DNA from: Frateuria soli
GTDB lineage: Bacteria; Pseudomonadota; Gammaproteobacteria; Xanthomonadales; Rhodanobacteraceae
Assembly (NCBI RefSeq): GCF_021117385.1
Contig: NZ_CP088252.1
Location: 1,240,001-1,304,000 of the forward strand
Reading direction: 5' to 3'
DNA: 64,000 nt
The notes under the pieces: generated by a model
What the model was told of the DNA's origin: nothing
Seen by the model: the letters and a program-made list of their open reading frames with translations, nothing else
The model's database searches: none
In this document: positions 51,052 through 60,349 of the stretch, piece after piece
Layout of the letters: each line of letters starts with the position of its first letter
Position numbering within the stretch: the first letter of the stretch is position 1
Position numbers and translations under genes: made by a program

Positions 51052-51763
51052 GCCCTCGAACGTGGAAAAGAATATCGTGCTGCGCGCCAGCGGGATCGCC
51101 AAGACCTACGAGGAAGGCGACCTGAAGACCGAGGTGCTCACCGACGTCAACTTCACCCTGAAGCGCGGCGAGACGCTGGCCATCGTCGGCGCCTCCGGCT
51201 CCGGCAAAAGCACGCTGCTGCATATCATCGGCGGGCTGGACACATTGACCCGCGGCGAAGTGGAAGTGGAAGGCCGCACGCTGTCCCGGCTTTCTGATGC
51301 CGAGCGCGGACGCGTGCGCAACCGGTCGCTGGGTTTCATCTACCAGTTCCACCACCTGCTGCCCGAGTTCACCGCGCTGGAGAACGTGTGCATGCCGCTG
51401 CTGATCCGTGGCGTGTCCATCGCGGAGGCGCAGCGCCAGGCACGCGTGCTGCTGGAGCGGGTAGGGCTGGGCAAGCGCGAGGAACACAAGCCGTCCGAAC
51501 TCTCCGGTGGCGAGCGCCAGCGCTGCGCGGTGGCGCGTGCGCTGGTCACGCGTCCGGCATGCGTGCTCGGCGACGAGCCCACCGGCAACCTCGACGAGGG
51601 CAATGCCGCCCAGGTCTACGAGCTGATGCTGGAGCTCAACCGCGAGGTCGGCACCAGTTTCATCCTGGTGACGCACGACCACCGGCTGGCGGCGAAGATG
51701 GATCGCACGCTCGAACTGCATAACGGCGTGTTGCAGGAAAAGGTCCACGTACCGCTGGCCTGA
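51044..51763 (+). CDS. lolD: Lipoprotein-releasing system ATP-binding protein LolD
   Basis: ATPase of the Lol transporter. It has 239 residues: Walker [10 protein letters not shown] (49-57), Q-loop in [17 protein letters not shown], signature [15 protein letters not shown], Walker [12 protein letters not shown] and the LVTHDH switch. It belongs to the MacB/LolD subfamily. The ATG overlaps the lolC stop by 8 bases, so the two are coupled. The 162 bases after it (51764-51925) hold no recognisable feature. Confidence 0.96.
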   Translation: MNEPSNVEKNIVLRASGIAKTYEEGDLKTEVLTDVNFTLKRGETLAIVGASGSGKSTLLHIIGGLDTLTRGEVEVEGRTLSRLSDAERGRVRNRSLGFIYQFHHLLPEFTALENVCMPLLIRGVSIAEAQRQARVLLERVGLGKREEHKPSELSGGERQRCAVARALVTRPACVLGDEPTGNLDEGNAAQVYELMLELNREVGTSFILVTHDHRLAAKMDRTLELHNGVLQEKVHVPLA

Positions 51764-51925
51764 GGACCCCCAAGCCGCAGGGTGGGCTGGGGCCCCCGCA
51801 TGGCGCGGTGATGGCGGGCTGAAACCGCCGCGGGCGCCGCGTCCACCGCGCCTTGCCCCTACACGCATTTCAGCCATCCCGCCGGCCGCTACCGGGTACG
51901 CTGTGGCCTCCGACGGGAGGATGGG

Positions 51926-54232
51926 ATGCACGAGGCACGGATGCCCGGTGCGGCGGCAACCGGAGCCGCCTTGCTGCTTGGCGTGGCCGCCGTGCAATGG
52001 CTGTCCGCCTTGCCGCCATCGACCTGGAGCGCGTTTCCCGCTTTGCTCGTCCTGTGGGCCAGCGTGCGCTGGCCGCGGCTGCGCTTGCCGGCGCTGGTGC
52101 TGCTCGGCGCGGGCTGGGCGATCTGGCGCGGCGCCGTGGCGCTCGACCTCCGCTTGCCACGCGACCTGGAGCAACGGGACTTCGACGCCATCGGCACGTT
52201 GTCGGGGCTGCCTCAGGTCCGCAGCGATGCGACCCGCTTCGTGTTCGACGTGGATCACGCGACCCTGGACGGGAGGCCGGTCCCACTGCACGGCCACGTG
52301 CGTCTGAGCTGGTACGACGACGCCCCGGTGTTGCCGGCCTGTTCACGCTGGCAACTGCACGTGCGACTGCGCCGGCCGCGCGGCCTGCTCAATCCCGGTG
52401 GCTTCGATGGTGAGCGCAGCGCACTGGAAAAGCGCATCGCCGCCACCGGCTACGTGCGCGCCGACGGCACCAACCGCCTGCTGGCGCCTGGCCACTGCGT
52501 CGACGGCATACGCGACCGCGTCTCCCGCGGCATCGCCGCGCGCGTCCATGACCCGCACGACGCGGCTCTGTTGCAGGCGTTCTCCATCGGCGATACGCGC
52601 GGGCTTGACCAGGACGACTGGGAAGTCGCGCGCGCCAACGGCGTCCCGCATCTCATTGCCATCTCCGGGTTCCACGTGGGCGTGGCCGCGTTGTTCGGCG
52701 TGGGGCTGGTGCGCCTGCTCTACCTGCTCTGGCCAGGCCTGGCACTGCGCCTGCCGCGGTTGCCCGCGCAGGCCGCCGCGGCGTTGCTGGCCGCCGGGCT
52801 GTACGGTGCCTTGGCCGGCTTTGGCCTGCCCACCGTGCGCACCCTGCTGATGATCGTCGTGGTGGCGCTCGCCCGCTGCAGCCGTCGGGCGATCGGTGGC
52901 GCCCAGACGCTCGGCCTGGCCCTGATCGCGATGCTGCTGGCCGATCCGCTGGCCGTGCTGTCGGCGGGTTTCTGGTTGTCGTTCGTGGGCGTGGCCTTCC
53001 TGATGCTCTGCCTTCAGGCCCGCTCCCACGGCCTGCGAGGCTTCCTGCACGAGCTCTCCGCCGGGCAGCTGGTGATGACAGTGGCGCTCTTGCCGTTGAC
53101 GCTCTGGTTCTTCGGCGAGGCTTCGCTGATCGGCGCACTCTCCAACCTCGTTGCGGTGCCGTTCGTGAGTTTCGTCGTCGTCCCGTGCGTCCTGCTGGGG
53201 GTGCTGTTGCTCCTGCTTGCGCCGGTCGCGGCAACGCCGGTGCTCAAGCTGGCAGGCTTCTTCGCACATGCCCAATGGTGGTTGCTGGAGCGCATGGCGG
53301 CCTGGCCCGGCGCGCACTGGTACCTGCCCGAGGTGGGGCCGTGGGCGCTGTTGCTGGCCACAGTGGGTGCGCTGTGGCTGTTCGCCCCGCGCGGCCTGCC
53401 GCTGCGGCCATTGGGCCTGCTGCTGTTCCTTCCGCTGGTCTGGCCGGTGGTGCGGTTGCCGGCCGCCGGCGGATTCCAGGCCTGGGTGCTGGACGTGGGG
53501 CAGGGGTTGTCGGTGGTGGTGCGGACGCGGCACCACGCGCTGGTCTACGACGCCGGCGCCCGCTATCCGTCGGGTTTCGATCTGGGCGAGGCGGTGGTGC
53601 TGCCGGCGCTGCACGCGCTGGATGTGGCCCGACTGGACCTCCTGATCGCCAGCCATGGCGACAACGACCATGCCGGCGGGATCCCCGCGGTGGCGGCGGC
53701 TTTTCCGCACGCCGTCCGCTATGCAAGCGAGCCCGGGCGCATCCCGTTGCCGACGAAACCGTGCCGGGCAGGGCAGGCGTGGCGTTGGGACGGAGTGGTC
53801 ATCCGCGTGCTTTCCCCGGGCCCGCAGACTGGCGGGAAACGCAACGATCGCTCCTGCGTGCTGGCCGTGGATGGTGCGGGTGGGCGCCTGCTGCTCACCG
53901 GGGACATCAGCAGCCGGGTGGAGCCCGCGGTGGCTTCCGCCGTCGGGGATGCCCGTTCCACGGTGCTGGTGGTACCGCACCATGGCAGCCGCTACTCGTC
54001 CGCCCCCCGTTTCATCGCCGCGATCGCCCCGCGCCTGGCGCTGGTTTCCGCGGGCTGGCACAACCGCTTCGGCCACCCGCACCCGCTCGTGCTCCAACGC
54101 TACGCCGAGGCGGGCGTGCCCTTGCTGGACACCGCCACGCGTGGCGCCATCGAGATCGATGCCGCACCCACGGCCGAGCCCGCTGCGGTCGTCACCTGGC
54201 GCCAGCGCCATCCCCGCTACTGGCGCGAGTGA
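51926..54232 (+). CDS. comEC: DNA internalisation/competence protein ComEC (Rec2)
   Basis: Inner-membrane channel protein for uptake of single-stranded DNA in natural transformation. It has 768 residues: an N-terminal DUF4131 region with membrane helices, the competence domain with HLIAISGFHVGVAALFG and further helices (about 230-500), then a C-terminal metallo-beta-lactamase-like domain with VLDVGQGLSVVV, SHGDNDHAGG, LLLTGDIS and PHHGSRYSS. All domains are present, so the gene looks intact. ComEC is often found before exbB/exbD-msbA in this group; its transcription here is probably separate. Confidence 0.94.
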   Translation: MHEARMPGAAATGAALLLGVAAVQWLSALPPSTWSAFPALLVLWASVRWPRLRLPALVLLGAGWAIWRGAVALDLRLPRDLEQRDFDAIGTLSGLPQVRSDATRFVFDVDHATLDGRPVPLHGHVRLSWYDDAPVLPACSRWQLHVRLRRPRGLLNPGGFDGERSALEKRIAATGYVRADGTNRLLAPGHCVDGIRDRVSRGIAARVHDPHDAALLQAFSIGDTRGLDQDDWEVARANGVPHLIAISGFHVGVAALFGVGLVRLLYLLWPGLALRLPRLPAQAAAALLAAGLYGALAGFGLPTVRTLLMIVVVALARCSRRAIGGAQTLGLALIAMLLADPLAVLSAGFWLSFVGVAFLMLCLQARSHGLRGFLHELSAGQLVMTVALLPLTLWFFGEASLIGALSNLVAVPFVSFVVVPCVLLGVLLLLLAPVAATPVLKLAGFFAHAQWWLLERMAAWPGAHWYLPEVGPWALLLATVGALWLFAPRGLPLRPLGLLLFLPLVWPVVRLPAAGGFQAWVLDVGQGLSVVVRTRHHALVYDAGARYPSGFDLGEAVVLPALHALDVARLDLLIASHGDNDHAGGIPAVAAAFPHAVRYASEPGRIPLPTKPCRAGQAWRWDGVVIRVLSPGPQTGGKRNDRSCVLAVDGAGGRLLLTGDISSRVEPAVASAVGDARSTVLVVPHHGSRYSSAPRFIAAIAPRLALVSAGWHNRFGHPHPLVLQRYAEAGVPLLDTATRGAIEIDAAPTAEPAAVVTWRQRHPRYWRE

Positions 54233-54282
54233 ACCGGCGTTTTTGCAACTGCCAAGCGCACCGCGGAACCATGTGAAGGGAC

Positions 54283-54291
54283 TGCTATGAT
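54283..54291 (+). promoter_or_regulatory. Extended -10 promoter for exbB-exbD-msbA-lpxK
   Basis: TGC-TATGAT, an extended -10 with 5 of 6 matches in the hexamer. No -35 is seen at the right distance. The predicted start is near 54298, about 34 bases before exbB. Confidence 0.4.
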
Positions 54292-54331
54292 TCGGCGTCC
54301 CTTGAGAAAGTTGCCCTGGCGGGAGTAGGCA

Positions 54332-54988
54332 GTGCTTGAGATTCTGATGGCTGGCGGGTGGGCCTTGGCCCCCATCCTGATCTGTTCGGCGGTGGCTCTG
54401 GCGATCGTGCTGGAGCGCTGGTGGTCGCTGCGCCGCAAGGCCGTGCTGCCCGACGGGCTGGGCGAGGAAGTGCGCAAGTGGGCGCGCAGCGGCCAGCTCG
54501 ATCCGGCGCACCTGGAGGCCCTCGCCGCCGGTTCGCCGCTGGGCGAATTGCTGGCCGGCGCGCTCGCCGTGCGCAACCGTCCGCGCGAGCAGATCAAGGA
54601 ACGCATCGAGGATACCGGTCGCCATGTCGTGCATCGCATGGAGCGTTACCTCAACACGCTCGGCACCATCGCGCTGATCGGCCCCCTGCTGGGCCTGCTC
54701 GGTACGGTGATCGGCCTGATCCGCATGTTCATGCAGGTGATGGCCGGCGGCATGGCCGATCCGACCAAGATGGCCGGCGGCATCGGCGAGGCGCTGATCT
54801 GCACGGCCATGGGCCTGGTGGTGGCGATTCCCGCCTACGTGCTGCACCGTTATTTCCGCTCGAAGGTGGCCGGCTACTGCGTCGACATGGAGAAGCAGGC
54901 GACCGCGCTGCTGGATGATCTGACCGGCGCGCCGGTTCCGGCGGCGCGTCCGCGTCGCACGGCGACGACCGCCGCGACCGGCGCCTGA
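54332..54988 (+). CDS. exbB: MotA/TolQ/ExbB proton channel family protein
   Basis: Inner-membrane proton channel subunit that with ExbD energises a TonB-like or Tol-like partner. It has 218 residues: three membrane helices (about 7-28, 110-135 and 150-175), with the conserved LGTIALIGPLLGLLGTVIGLIRMF block and GGIGEALICTAMGLVVAIPAY. It starts at GTG 54332. A position in front of exbD-msbA-lpxK is usual in Xanthomonadales; whether it serves TonB or another partner is not decided by sequence. Confidence 0.9.
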   Translation: MLEILMAGGWALAPILICSAVALAIVLERWWSLRRKAVLPDGLGEEVRKWARSGQLDPAHLEALAAGSPLGELLAGALAVRNRPREQIKERIEDTGRHVVHRMERYLNTLGTIALIGPLLGLLGTVIGLIRMFMQVMAGGMADPTKMAGGIGEALICTAMGLVVAIPAYVLHRYFRSKVAGYCVDMEKQATALLDDLTGAPVPAARPRRTATTAATGA

Positions 54989-54996
54989 GGGTAAGC

Positions 54997-55425
54997 ATGC
55001 GTATCGGTTCCGACCGCCGGCAGGACGACTTCGAGATCAACGTGATCTCGTTGATCGACGTGCTGCTGACGCTTCTGATGTTCTTCGTGCTGACCACGAC
55101 CTTCGTGCAGCATTCGCGCCTGCAGGTCACGCTGCCACAGGCCAGCGCCGAGGAGCGCGACATGCAGGCGCCCGCGCTGACGGTGATGGTCGACCGCGAA
55201 GGCCACTTCTATGTCGGCAGCGACGAAGTGGTGGGCGAGGGTGTCGATCCGCTCAAGCAGGCCATCGCCCGCGTGGCCGGCGACGACCACGACCGGCCGG
55301 TCACGATCCGCGCCGATGCGCAGACGCCGCACCAGAGCGTCGTCACCGCGATGGATGCGCTCGGCCAGCTCGGCTTCACCCGCCTGGCGATCGCGACCAC
55401 GCCCAGCCAGGACGCCGCACGTTGA
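54997..55425 (+). CDS. exbD: ExbD/TolR family biopolymer transport protein
   Basis: Partner of the ExbB-like channel. It has 142 residues: a short cytoplasmic N-terminus, one membrane helix at about 15-33 with the proton-path Asp21 (NVISLIDVLLTLLMFFVL), then a periplasmic domain ending ALGQLGFTRLAIAT. The stop overlaps the TTG start of msbA (TTGA). Confidence 0.92.
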   Translation: MRIGSDRRQDDFEINVISLIDVLLTLLMFFVLTTTFVQHSRLQVTLPQASAEERDMQAPALTVMVDREGHFYVGSDEVVGEGVDPLKQAIARVAGDDHDRPVTIRADAQTPHQSVVTAMDALGQLGFTRLAIATTPSQDAAR

Positions 55426-57197
55426 CAGCCGCGGGCAAGGTGGCCATCTGGGACGCCGAAACCCTGCGCGTCTACAAGCGGCTGCTCGGCTATACGCGGC
55501 GGTGGTGGTTGATCGGTGCGATCGCGATTGTCGGCATGGCGATCGACGGTGGAGCGCTGGCAGCCTTCACCCAGAAGCTGCGGCCGATGATCGACGAGCT
55601 CTTCGCCAAGAAGGACCCGTACCTGATCTTCTGGATGCCGATCTGGATCGTGGGCATCTTCGCGGCGCGCGGCGTGGGCACGTTCGTCAGCAGCTACGGC
55701 ATTTCGTACGTGGGCCGCAACGTCGTGCAGGCGATGCAGGCGGACGTGTTCACCGCGTACCTGCGGCTGCCGGCCGCATTCTTCGGCAATGAGCCCTCCG
55801 GCCAGCAGATCTCCCGCATCACCTACACCAGCGAGCAGGTGGCGTCGGCCTCGACGGATGCGTTGAAAGTGGTCGTGACCGAAGGCGTCACGGTCATCGG
55901 CATGCTGTACGTGATGCTGAGCAACAGCGCCTACCTGTCGCTCACGCTGCTGATGATGGCCCCCGGCATCGCGCTGGTCGCGACCATGGTCAGCCGGCGC
56001 TACCGGCAGATCAGCCGGCGCATCCAGGGGTCCATGGGTTCGGTGACCGGCGCGGTGGACGAGTCGGTCCACGCGCACCGCGAAGTGCGTGTCTACGGCG
56101 GGCAGCAACACGAGGCCGCGCGCTTTGCCGACGTCTCCCACCGGGCACGCCGCCTGAACATGAAGATCGCCACCACGAGCGCCACTTCGAGCACCGCGAT
56201 CCAGACCGTCGCCGCGCTCGCGCTCGCTTTGCTGGTCTACCTGGCGACGCGGCCGCAGGTCATCGATGGCATCTCGCCCGGCGTGTTCGTCACCGTGCTG
56301 ACCGCCATGGGCGCGATGATGCCCTCGCTCAAGCGCCTGGCGAACGTGCAAGGCACCATCCAGCGCGGCATTTCGGCGGCCGAGGACCTGTTCGAGGTCA
56401 TCGACATGCCGCCGGAGCAGGACACCGGGAGGATCGTGCTCCAGCGCACCCATGGCGACCTGCGTTTCGAAGGCGTGCGCCTGCGCTACCCGCGCAGCGA
56501 GTCCGACACCCTGCGCGGCATCGACCTGCATTGCGGGCCGGGCACCGTGACCGCGCTGGTCGGCCGTTCCGGCAGCGGCAAGAGCAGTCTGGTCAGCCTG
56601 CTGCCGCGCTTCCAGGAGCCCAGTGCCGGTCGCATCGTGCTCGATGGGCAGGACTACCGCGACTACACCCTGGCTTCGCTGCGCAGGCAGATCGGCTGGG
56701 TGGGGCAGAGCGTGGTGCTGTTCGATGGCACCATCGCGCAGAACATCGCCTACGGCGAACTGGCCGGTGCCAGCGAGGCCGACATCATCGCCGCGGCCGA
56801 GGCGGCCAACGCGATGGAGTTCATCCAGCGCATGCCCGAGGGCATCCACAGCCCGATCGGGCAGGGCGGCGGCATGCTCTCCGGCGGCCAGCGCCAGCGG
56901 CTGGCGATTGCCCGGGCGATCCTCAAGAACGCCCCGATCCTGGTGCTGGACGAAGCCACCAGCGCACTCGACACCGAATCCGAGCGGCTGATCCAGCAGG
57001 CGCTGCAGCGCCTCATGCGCGACCGCACCACGCTGGTGATCGCGCACCGGCTGTCCACCATCGAACACGCCGACCAGATCGCCGTGATGGATCAGGGGCG
57101 TATCGTTGAACGCGGCACTCACGCCGAGTTGGTAGCCTTGGGCGGTCAGTACGCCGCACTCCACCGCATGCAGTTCCACGAGCAGGAAGAAGGCTGA
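55422..57197 (+). CDS. msbA: Lipid A export ABC transporter ATP-binding/permease MsbA
   Basis: Flips lipid A-core across the inner membrane. It has 591 residues: six-helix membrane domain (about 20-310), then an ATPase domain with Walker A VGRSGSGKSSL, Q-loop VGQSVVLFDGTI, signature MLSGGQRQRLAIARAI, Walker B ILVLDEATSALD and the H-loop VIAHRLSTIEHAD. The first residues are in frame only from a TTG that overlaps the exbD stop (TTGA); no ATG or GTG is available before the first helix, so I take TTG as the start. It lies 8 bases upstream of lpxK. Confidence 0.95.
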   Translation: MTAAGKVAIWDAETLRVYKRLLGYTRRWWLIGAIAIVGMAIDGGALAAFTQKLRPMIDELFAKKDPYLIFWMPIWIVGIFAARGVGTFVSSYGISYVGRNVVQAMQADVFTAYLRLPAAFFGNEPSGQQISRITYTSEQVASASTDALKVVVTEGVTVIGMLYVMLSNSAYLSLTLLMMAPGIALVATMVSRRYRQISRRIQGSMGSVTGAVDESVHAHREVRVYGGQQHEAARFADVSHRARRLNMKIATTSATSSTAIQTVAALALALLVYLATRPQVIDGISPGVFVTVLTAMGAMMPSLKRLANVQGTIQRGISAAEDLFEVIDMPPEQDTGRIVLQRTHGDLRFEGVRLRYPRSESDTLRGIDLHCGPGTVTALVGRSGSGKSSLVSLLPRFQEPSAGRIVLDGQDYRDYTLASLRRQIGWVGQSVVLFDGTIAQNIAYGELAGASEADIIAAAEAANAMEFIQRMPEGIHSPIGQGGGMLSGGQRQRLAIARAILKNAPILVLDEATSALDTESERLIQQALQRLMRDRTTLVIAHRLSTIEHADQIAVMDQGRIVERGTHAELVALGGQYAALHRMQFHEQEEG

Positions 57198-57205
57198 GGC
57201 GTCTC

Positions 57206-58192
57206 ATGGCGCTTGCGCAGAAGCTGGAAGAAGCCTGGTACGGCGAAGGCCGGGTTCCCGCGTGGGTATACCCGCTGGCCTGGCTGTACGCGGGCGTCAG
57301 TGGCCTGCGTCGCTTTCTTTACCGGCATGGCTGGCGACGCAGCGTGCGCCTGGGCGTGCCGGTCGTGGTGATCGGCAACATCACCGCCGGCGGCACCGGC
57401 AAGACGCCGCTGGCCATCGCAGTCGCCCAGGCGCTGCGTGAACGCGGATTCACGCCCGGGGTGGTCAGCCGCGGCTACGGCGGGCGCCAACGCGAGCCGC
57501 TGCTGCTCGGGGACGCGCCCAATCCGCAGCAGGTCGGCGACGAACCCAGCCTGATCCGCACCCAGGGTATCCCGGTGGCGGTGGGCCGCGACCGTCCCGC
57601 TGCCGCCCGCCTGCTGATCGATGCCGGCTGCGACGTGGTCATCGCCGACGATGGCCTGCAGCACTACCGTCTCGCCCGCGACGTGGAAGTGTGCGTCATC
57701 GACGCCGTGCGCGGCTTCGGCAATGGCCGCCTGCTGCCGGCCGGCCCGCTGCGCGAACCGTTGATGCGCCTGGCCACCGCGGACATCCGCGTGTGCAACG
57801 GTGGCGAGCGCATGGGCGCCTATTCCATGCAACTGCGCGGTGGCGAGGCCTGCTCGCTCACCGACGACACCTGCCAGCCCCTGACCGCTTTCACCGGGCA
57901 GCGCGTGCACGCCGTGGCGGCCATCGGCCATCCGGCCCGCTTCTTCGACAGCCTGCGCGGCTACGGCATCCTGCCGGTCGAGCACGCCTTCCCCGACCAC
58001 CACGCCTTCGTCCCCTCGGACTTCAACTTCGGCGAGGACCTGCCGGTGCTGATGACCGACAAGGACGCCATCAAGTGCCGGCGCTTCGCGCAGCCGGTGT
58101 GGTGGCGGGTGCCGGTGCGGGCCGAGTTGCCCGTGGAGTTCTTCGATGCGTTGGAGAGCCGCATCCGGGCAAGCGACGCCGCCGGTGGCTAA
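57206..58192 (+). CDS. lpxK: Tetraacyldisaccharide 4'-kinase
   Basis: Phosphorylates the 4' position of the lipid A disaccharide. It has 328 residues: N-terminal membrane-associated helix, then P-loop IGNITAGGTGKTPLAI (GGTGKT at 62-67), SRGYGG, DDGLQHYRLARDVEV and C-terminal DKDAIKC with the final WRVPVRAEL. The length is typical. In many relatives a Trm112/YcaR gene and kdsB follow; here the next gene is a minus-strand virD4 whose stop codon overlaps this stop. Confidence 0.95.
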   Translation: MALAQKLEEAWYGEGRVPAWVYPLAWLYAGVSGLRRFLYRHGWRRSVRLGVPVVVIGNITAGGTGKTPLAIAVAQALRERGFTPGVVSRGYGGRQREPLLLGDAPNPQQVGDEPSLIRTQGIPVAVGRDRPAAARLLIDAGCDVVIADDGLQHYRLARDVEVCVIDAVRGFGNGRLLPAGPLREPLMRLATADIRVCNGGERMGAYSMQLRGGEACSLTDDTCQPLTAFTGQRVHAVAAIGHPARFFDSLRGYGILPVEHAFPDHHAFVPSDFNFGEDLPVLMTDKDAIKCRRFAQPVWWRVPVRAELPVEFFDALESRIRASDAAGG

Positions 58193-59949
58193 TCCATTTC
58201 GCTGACTTCCCTGGGGTGCCGGCCGATTTCCAGGCGGGGCACGCTGGCGGCGCCAAGGAGCCTTGCCTTGAAGTAGCTGTCCTCGTAGTAGCGCACCTTG
58301 CTGCAGCGGATTGGATGCGGCGTGCCCTCGATGAACACGATTTCCTTCTTCGGGTCGAGTGCTTTCAGTTCCTGCGGCAGCATCAGTGCGCGCTTCTCCT
58401 CCACCTCGGCCAGGGATACGCTGCTTCCCTGGCCGAAGCCGCCCCTGGAGCGCGTGCGCTGGCGCTTGCGTTCGGTGGTGTAGCCGAGCATCTCGCTGTA
58501 CTCGTTCGCGTCGCGTTGCTCACGCGGCGTATAGATCACCTGGCAGGCCAGGTTGGTGATCATGCTGCGGGCCTTGTCTGCCCCGTACACCGCATCGAGC
58601 TGGGATAGCGACTGGATCACGCAGAACACGCGCACGTTGTAGCCGGCGAAATAGGCCACGCCGTCGACCATCACATCCACCCGTCCCAGCGCGGTGAACT
58701 CGTCCAGCATGAACAGGCATGGATGCCGGAGCGTGGGGTCCTTGTCGGGCGTGATGTCCACGTTGAGCTTGATTGCCTGGGTGAAGAACAGGTTCAACAG
58801 GCCGGCGGCCTCGGTTAGCTTGCCTGGCGAGATGCCCACGTAGATCGATTGCATCCGGCGGCGAAGGTCGGGCAACCAGAAGTCGTTGCCCGAAGTTGCC
58901 TTGTCCAGAATGGGGTTGGCGAGAATGAGAAGGGGGGCTTGCGTGCTGGCTATCACCGAGGTGAAGGTCTGGTCGGCAAGCGAAACGACGTTGGCAAACG
59001 CCGTGCGTGTTTCCTGGCTGACATGGGGATGCTCGAGTATGGACTTCACATGTGACTTGAGATCCGTGCCGTTGCCGGAGAGCAGCCGATAGATGGCGCC
59101 GAGCGTGGGGTAGCCATCGTCCTTGGCGAAGCCCTTGTCGAGGCCGTCGGCCCAACAGTCGAACAGCAGACTGGCGGATGCGACGAAAGTGGAGCGCGCC
59201 ATGTTTGCCCAGAAGGGGTCCTGGTTCGGCGGATCCTTGTACAGGCAGTCGGCAATGGCCTGAAGATCCGACGTGCGATGGATGGTTCCGGTGCGCACGT
59301 AGGCGAACGGGTTCCAGCGATGGGTCCGCAGGTCTTCGGCGAACGGGTTGAACAGGTAAGCGGGACCGAGCGTGGAACGCCACTTCGAGGTGATGTCGAA
59401 GGCTTCCTGCTTGATGTCCAGCACGACCATCGAGCCCTGGTAGCTGAGGAGGTTCGGGATCACCGCACCGACGCCCTTGCCGCTTCGCGTCGGTGCGGCA
59501 AGCAGGGCATGGCGCGTTCCAGGGAGGCGAAGGAACGAACCTCCCACCTTGCCCACGATGATGCCGGTCGGGTCGTCCTTCAGCAGCCCAAGTCGGGAAA
59601 GGTCGCCCCGGTGGGCGAATCTTGCGTCGCCATGGGTCGACCGTTTTGAGGGTCTGAACAGCACGTACAGCAGCCCCAGCCAGGCGAGCAGTGGCACGCC
59701 CAATCCCAAGACCCCTGCCACCTTGATCATCGTCGCGTAAGGCTGCACGGCGGGGTGGTCGAGTGCTGCCAGATAGCCCCAATAGGTCAGGAAGCCGAGG
59801 GGCGCATGCACGTGGATCAGTGTCATTGCGAGCCAGCCGGCTACTCGCGCTCCCGCGGCCAGCGCCAGGAGCGCGCAGGTCACCGCGATGGCCGTCTTTG
59901 TTCTGGGGGTCATGTTCTCATTCGCCTGACGGTTGTCCTGGGCCACCAT
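58189..59949 (-). CDS. virD4: Type IV secretion coupling protein VirD4
   Basis: Membrane ATPase that selects substrates for the type IV secretion channel. It has 586 residues: two N-terminal membrane helices (about 19-46 and 74-97), Walker A APTRSGKGVG (152-161), VVLDIKQEAFDITSKWR, NPFAYV, Walker B CLFMLDEFTALG, QSLSQLDAVYG and a C-terminal region with PQELKALDPKKEIVFIEG. An inserted all-alpha region follows the Walker A segment, as in the family. The ATG at 59949 is preferred (GAGG 5 bases upstream); a longer frame to 60087 would overlap the previous gene and looks non-coding. Substrates may be DNA or protein. Confidence 0.93.
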   Translation of the reverse strand: MVAQDNRQANENMTPRTKTAIAVTCALLALAAGARVAGWLAMTLIHVHAPLGFLTYWGYLAALDHPAVQPYATMIKVAGVLGLGVPLLAWLGLLYVLFRPSKRSTHGDARFAHRGDLSRLGLLKDDPTGIIVGKVGGSFLRLPGTRHALLAAPTRSGKGVGAVIPNLLSYQGSMVVLDIKQEAFDITSKWRSTLGPAYLFNPFAEDLRTHRWNPFAYVRTGTIHRTSDLQAIADCLYKDPPNQDPFWANMARSTFVASASLLFDCWADGLDKGFAKDDGYPTLGAIYRLLSGNGTDLKSHVKSILEHPHVSQETRTAFANVVSLADQTFTSVIASTQAPLLILANPILDKATSGNDFWLPDLRRRMQSIYVGISPGKLTEAAGLLNLFFTQAIKLNVDITPDKDPTLRHPCLFMLDEFTALGRVDVMVDGVAYFAGYNVRVFCVIQSLSQLDAVYGADKARSMITNLACQVIYTPREQRDANEYSEMLGYTTERKRQRTRSRGGFGQGSSVSLAEVEEKRALMLPQELKALDPKKEIVFIEGTPHPIRCSKVRYYEDSYFKARLLGAASVPRLEIGRHPREVSEMD

Positions 59950-59980
59950 GGTGGCCTCGTCCGGATATTCCGACCGCTCT

Positions 59981-60331
59981 TCAGACCCTGTCCGGGCCTT
60001 TGCCCAACCGGGCCGGCGCACTTCGGGACACAGGCGCGCGCAATGGATCGTGACCGCGCAAGATCGATGCCTCCGGTATGAAGGCATGCGGGCATACGCG
60101 CGCGAACTGCGCCGCCGACACCGCGTTGAAACAGTAGTAGTTGGTCACCGTGAAGGTACCCGTGGCGGCACTGATCGGTGCCCAGCAATCGGTGGGGACG
60201 CCGAGGGTGCAGAACAGGAACGGATCGTTGCCGTAGTAGGGAATGAACTCGTAATACCCGCGCGCGGTAGCGCCCGCGCTACCGGTCAGGAGGGCGCCGA
60301 ACAGCAGGCCTTTCAGGATTGCCTTCTTCAT
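59981..60331 (-). CDS. Small exported protein of unknown function in the type IV secretion cluster
   Basis: A 116-residue protein not recognised. The N-terminal MKKAILKGLLFGALLTGSAG is a good signal peptide with cleavage likely near residue 23 (ATA). The mature part is aromatic-rich at first (GYYEFIPYYGNDPFLFC), has four cysteines (within FLFC, TDC, NYYC and ARVC) that could form two disulfides, and ends in a basic tail. It lies between the DUF4189 gene (18 bases) and virD4 (31 bases), on the same strand, and so is probably cotranscribed with the secretion genes. A periplasmic accessory, pilus-like or effector/immunity role are all possible. Confidence 0.6.
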   Translation of the reverse strand: MKKAILKGLLFGALLTGSAGATARGYYEFIPYYGNDPFLFCTLGVPTDCWAPISAATGTFTVTNYYCFNAVSAAQFARVCPHAFIPEASILRGHDPLRAPVSRSAPARLGKGPDRV

Positions 60332-60349
60332 GGAAGTGGTCTCCGGGGT

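Noticed and set aside
52343-54847. An 834-codon frame antisense to comEC and exbB
   Set aside because: Shadow of GC-rich coding DNA; composition is dominated by Gln, Arg and Gly and it crosses two real genes.
59950-60087. N-terminal extension of VirD4
   Set aside because: It overlaps the exported protein gene, is rich in Arg and Cys without family similarity, and a well-placed GAGG supports the ATG at 59949.
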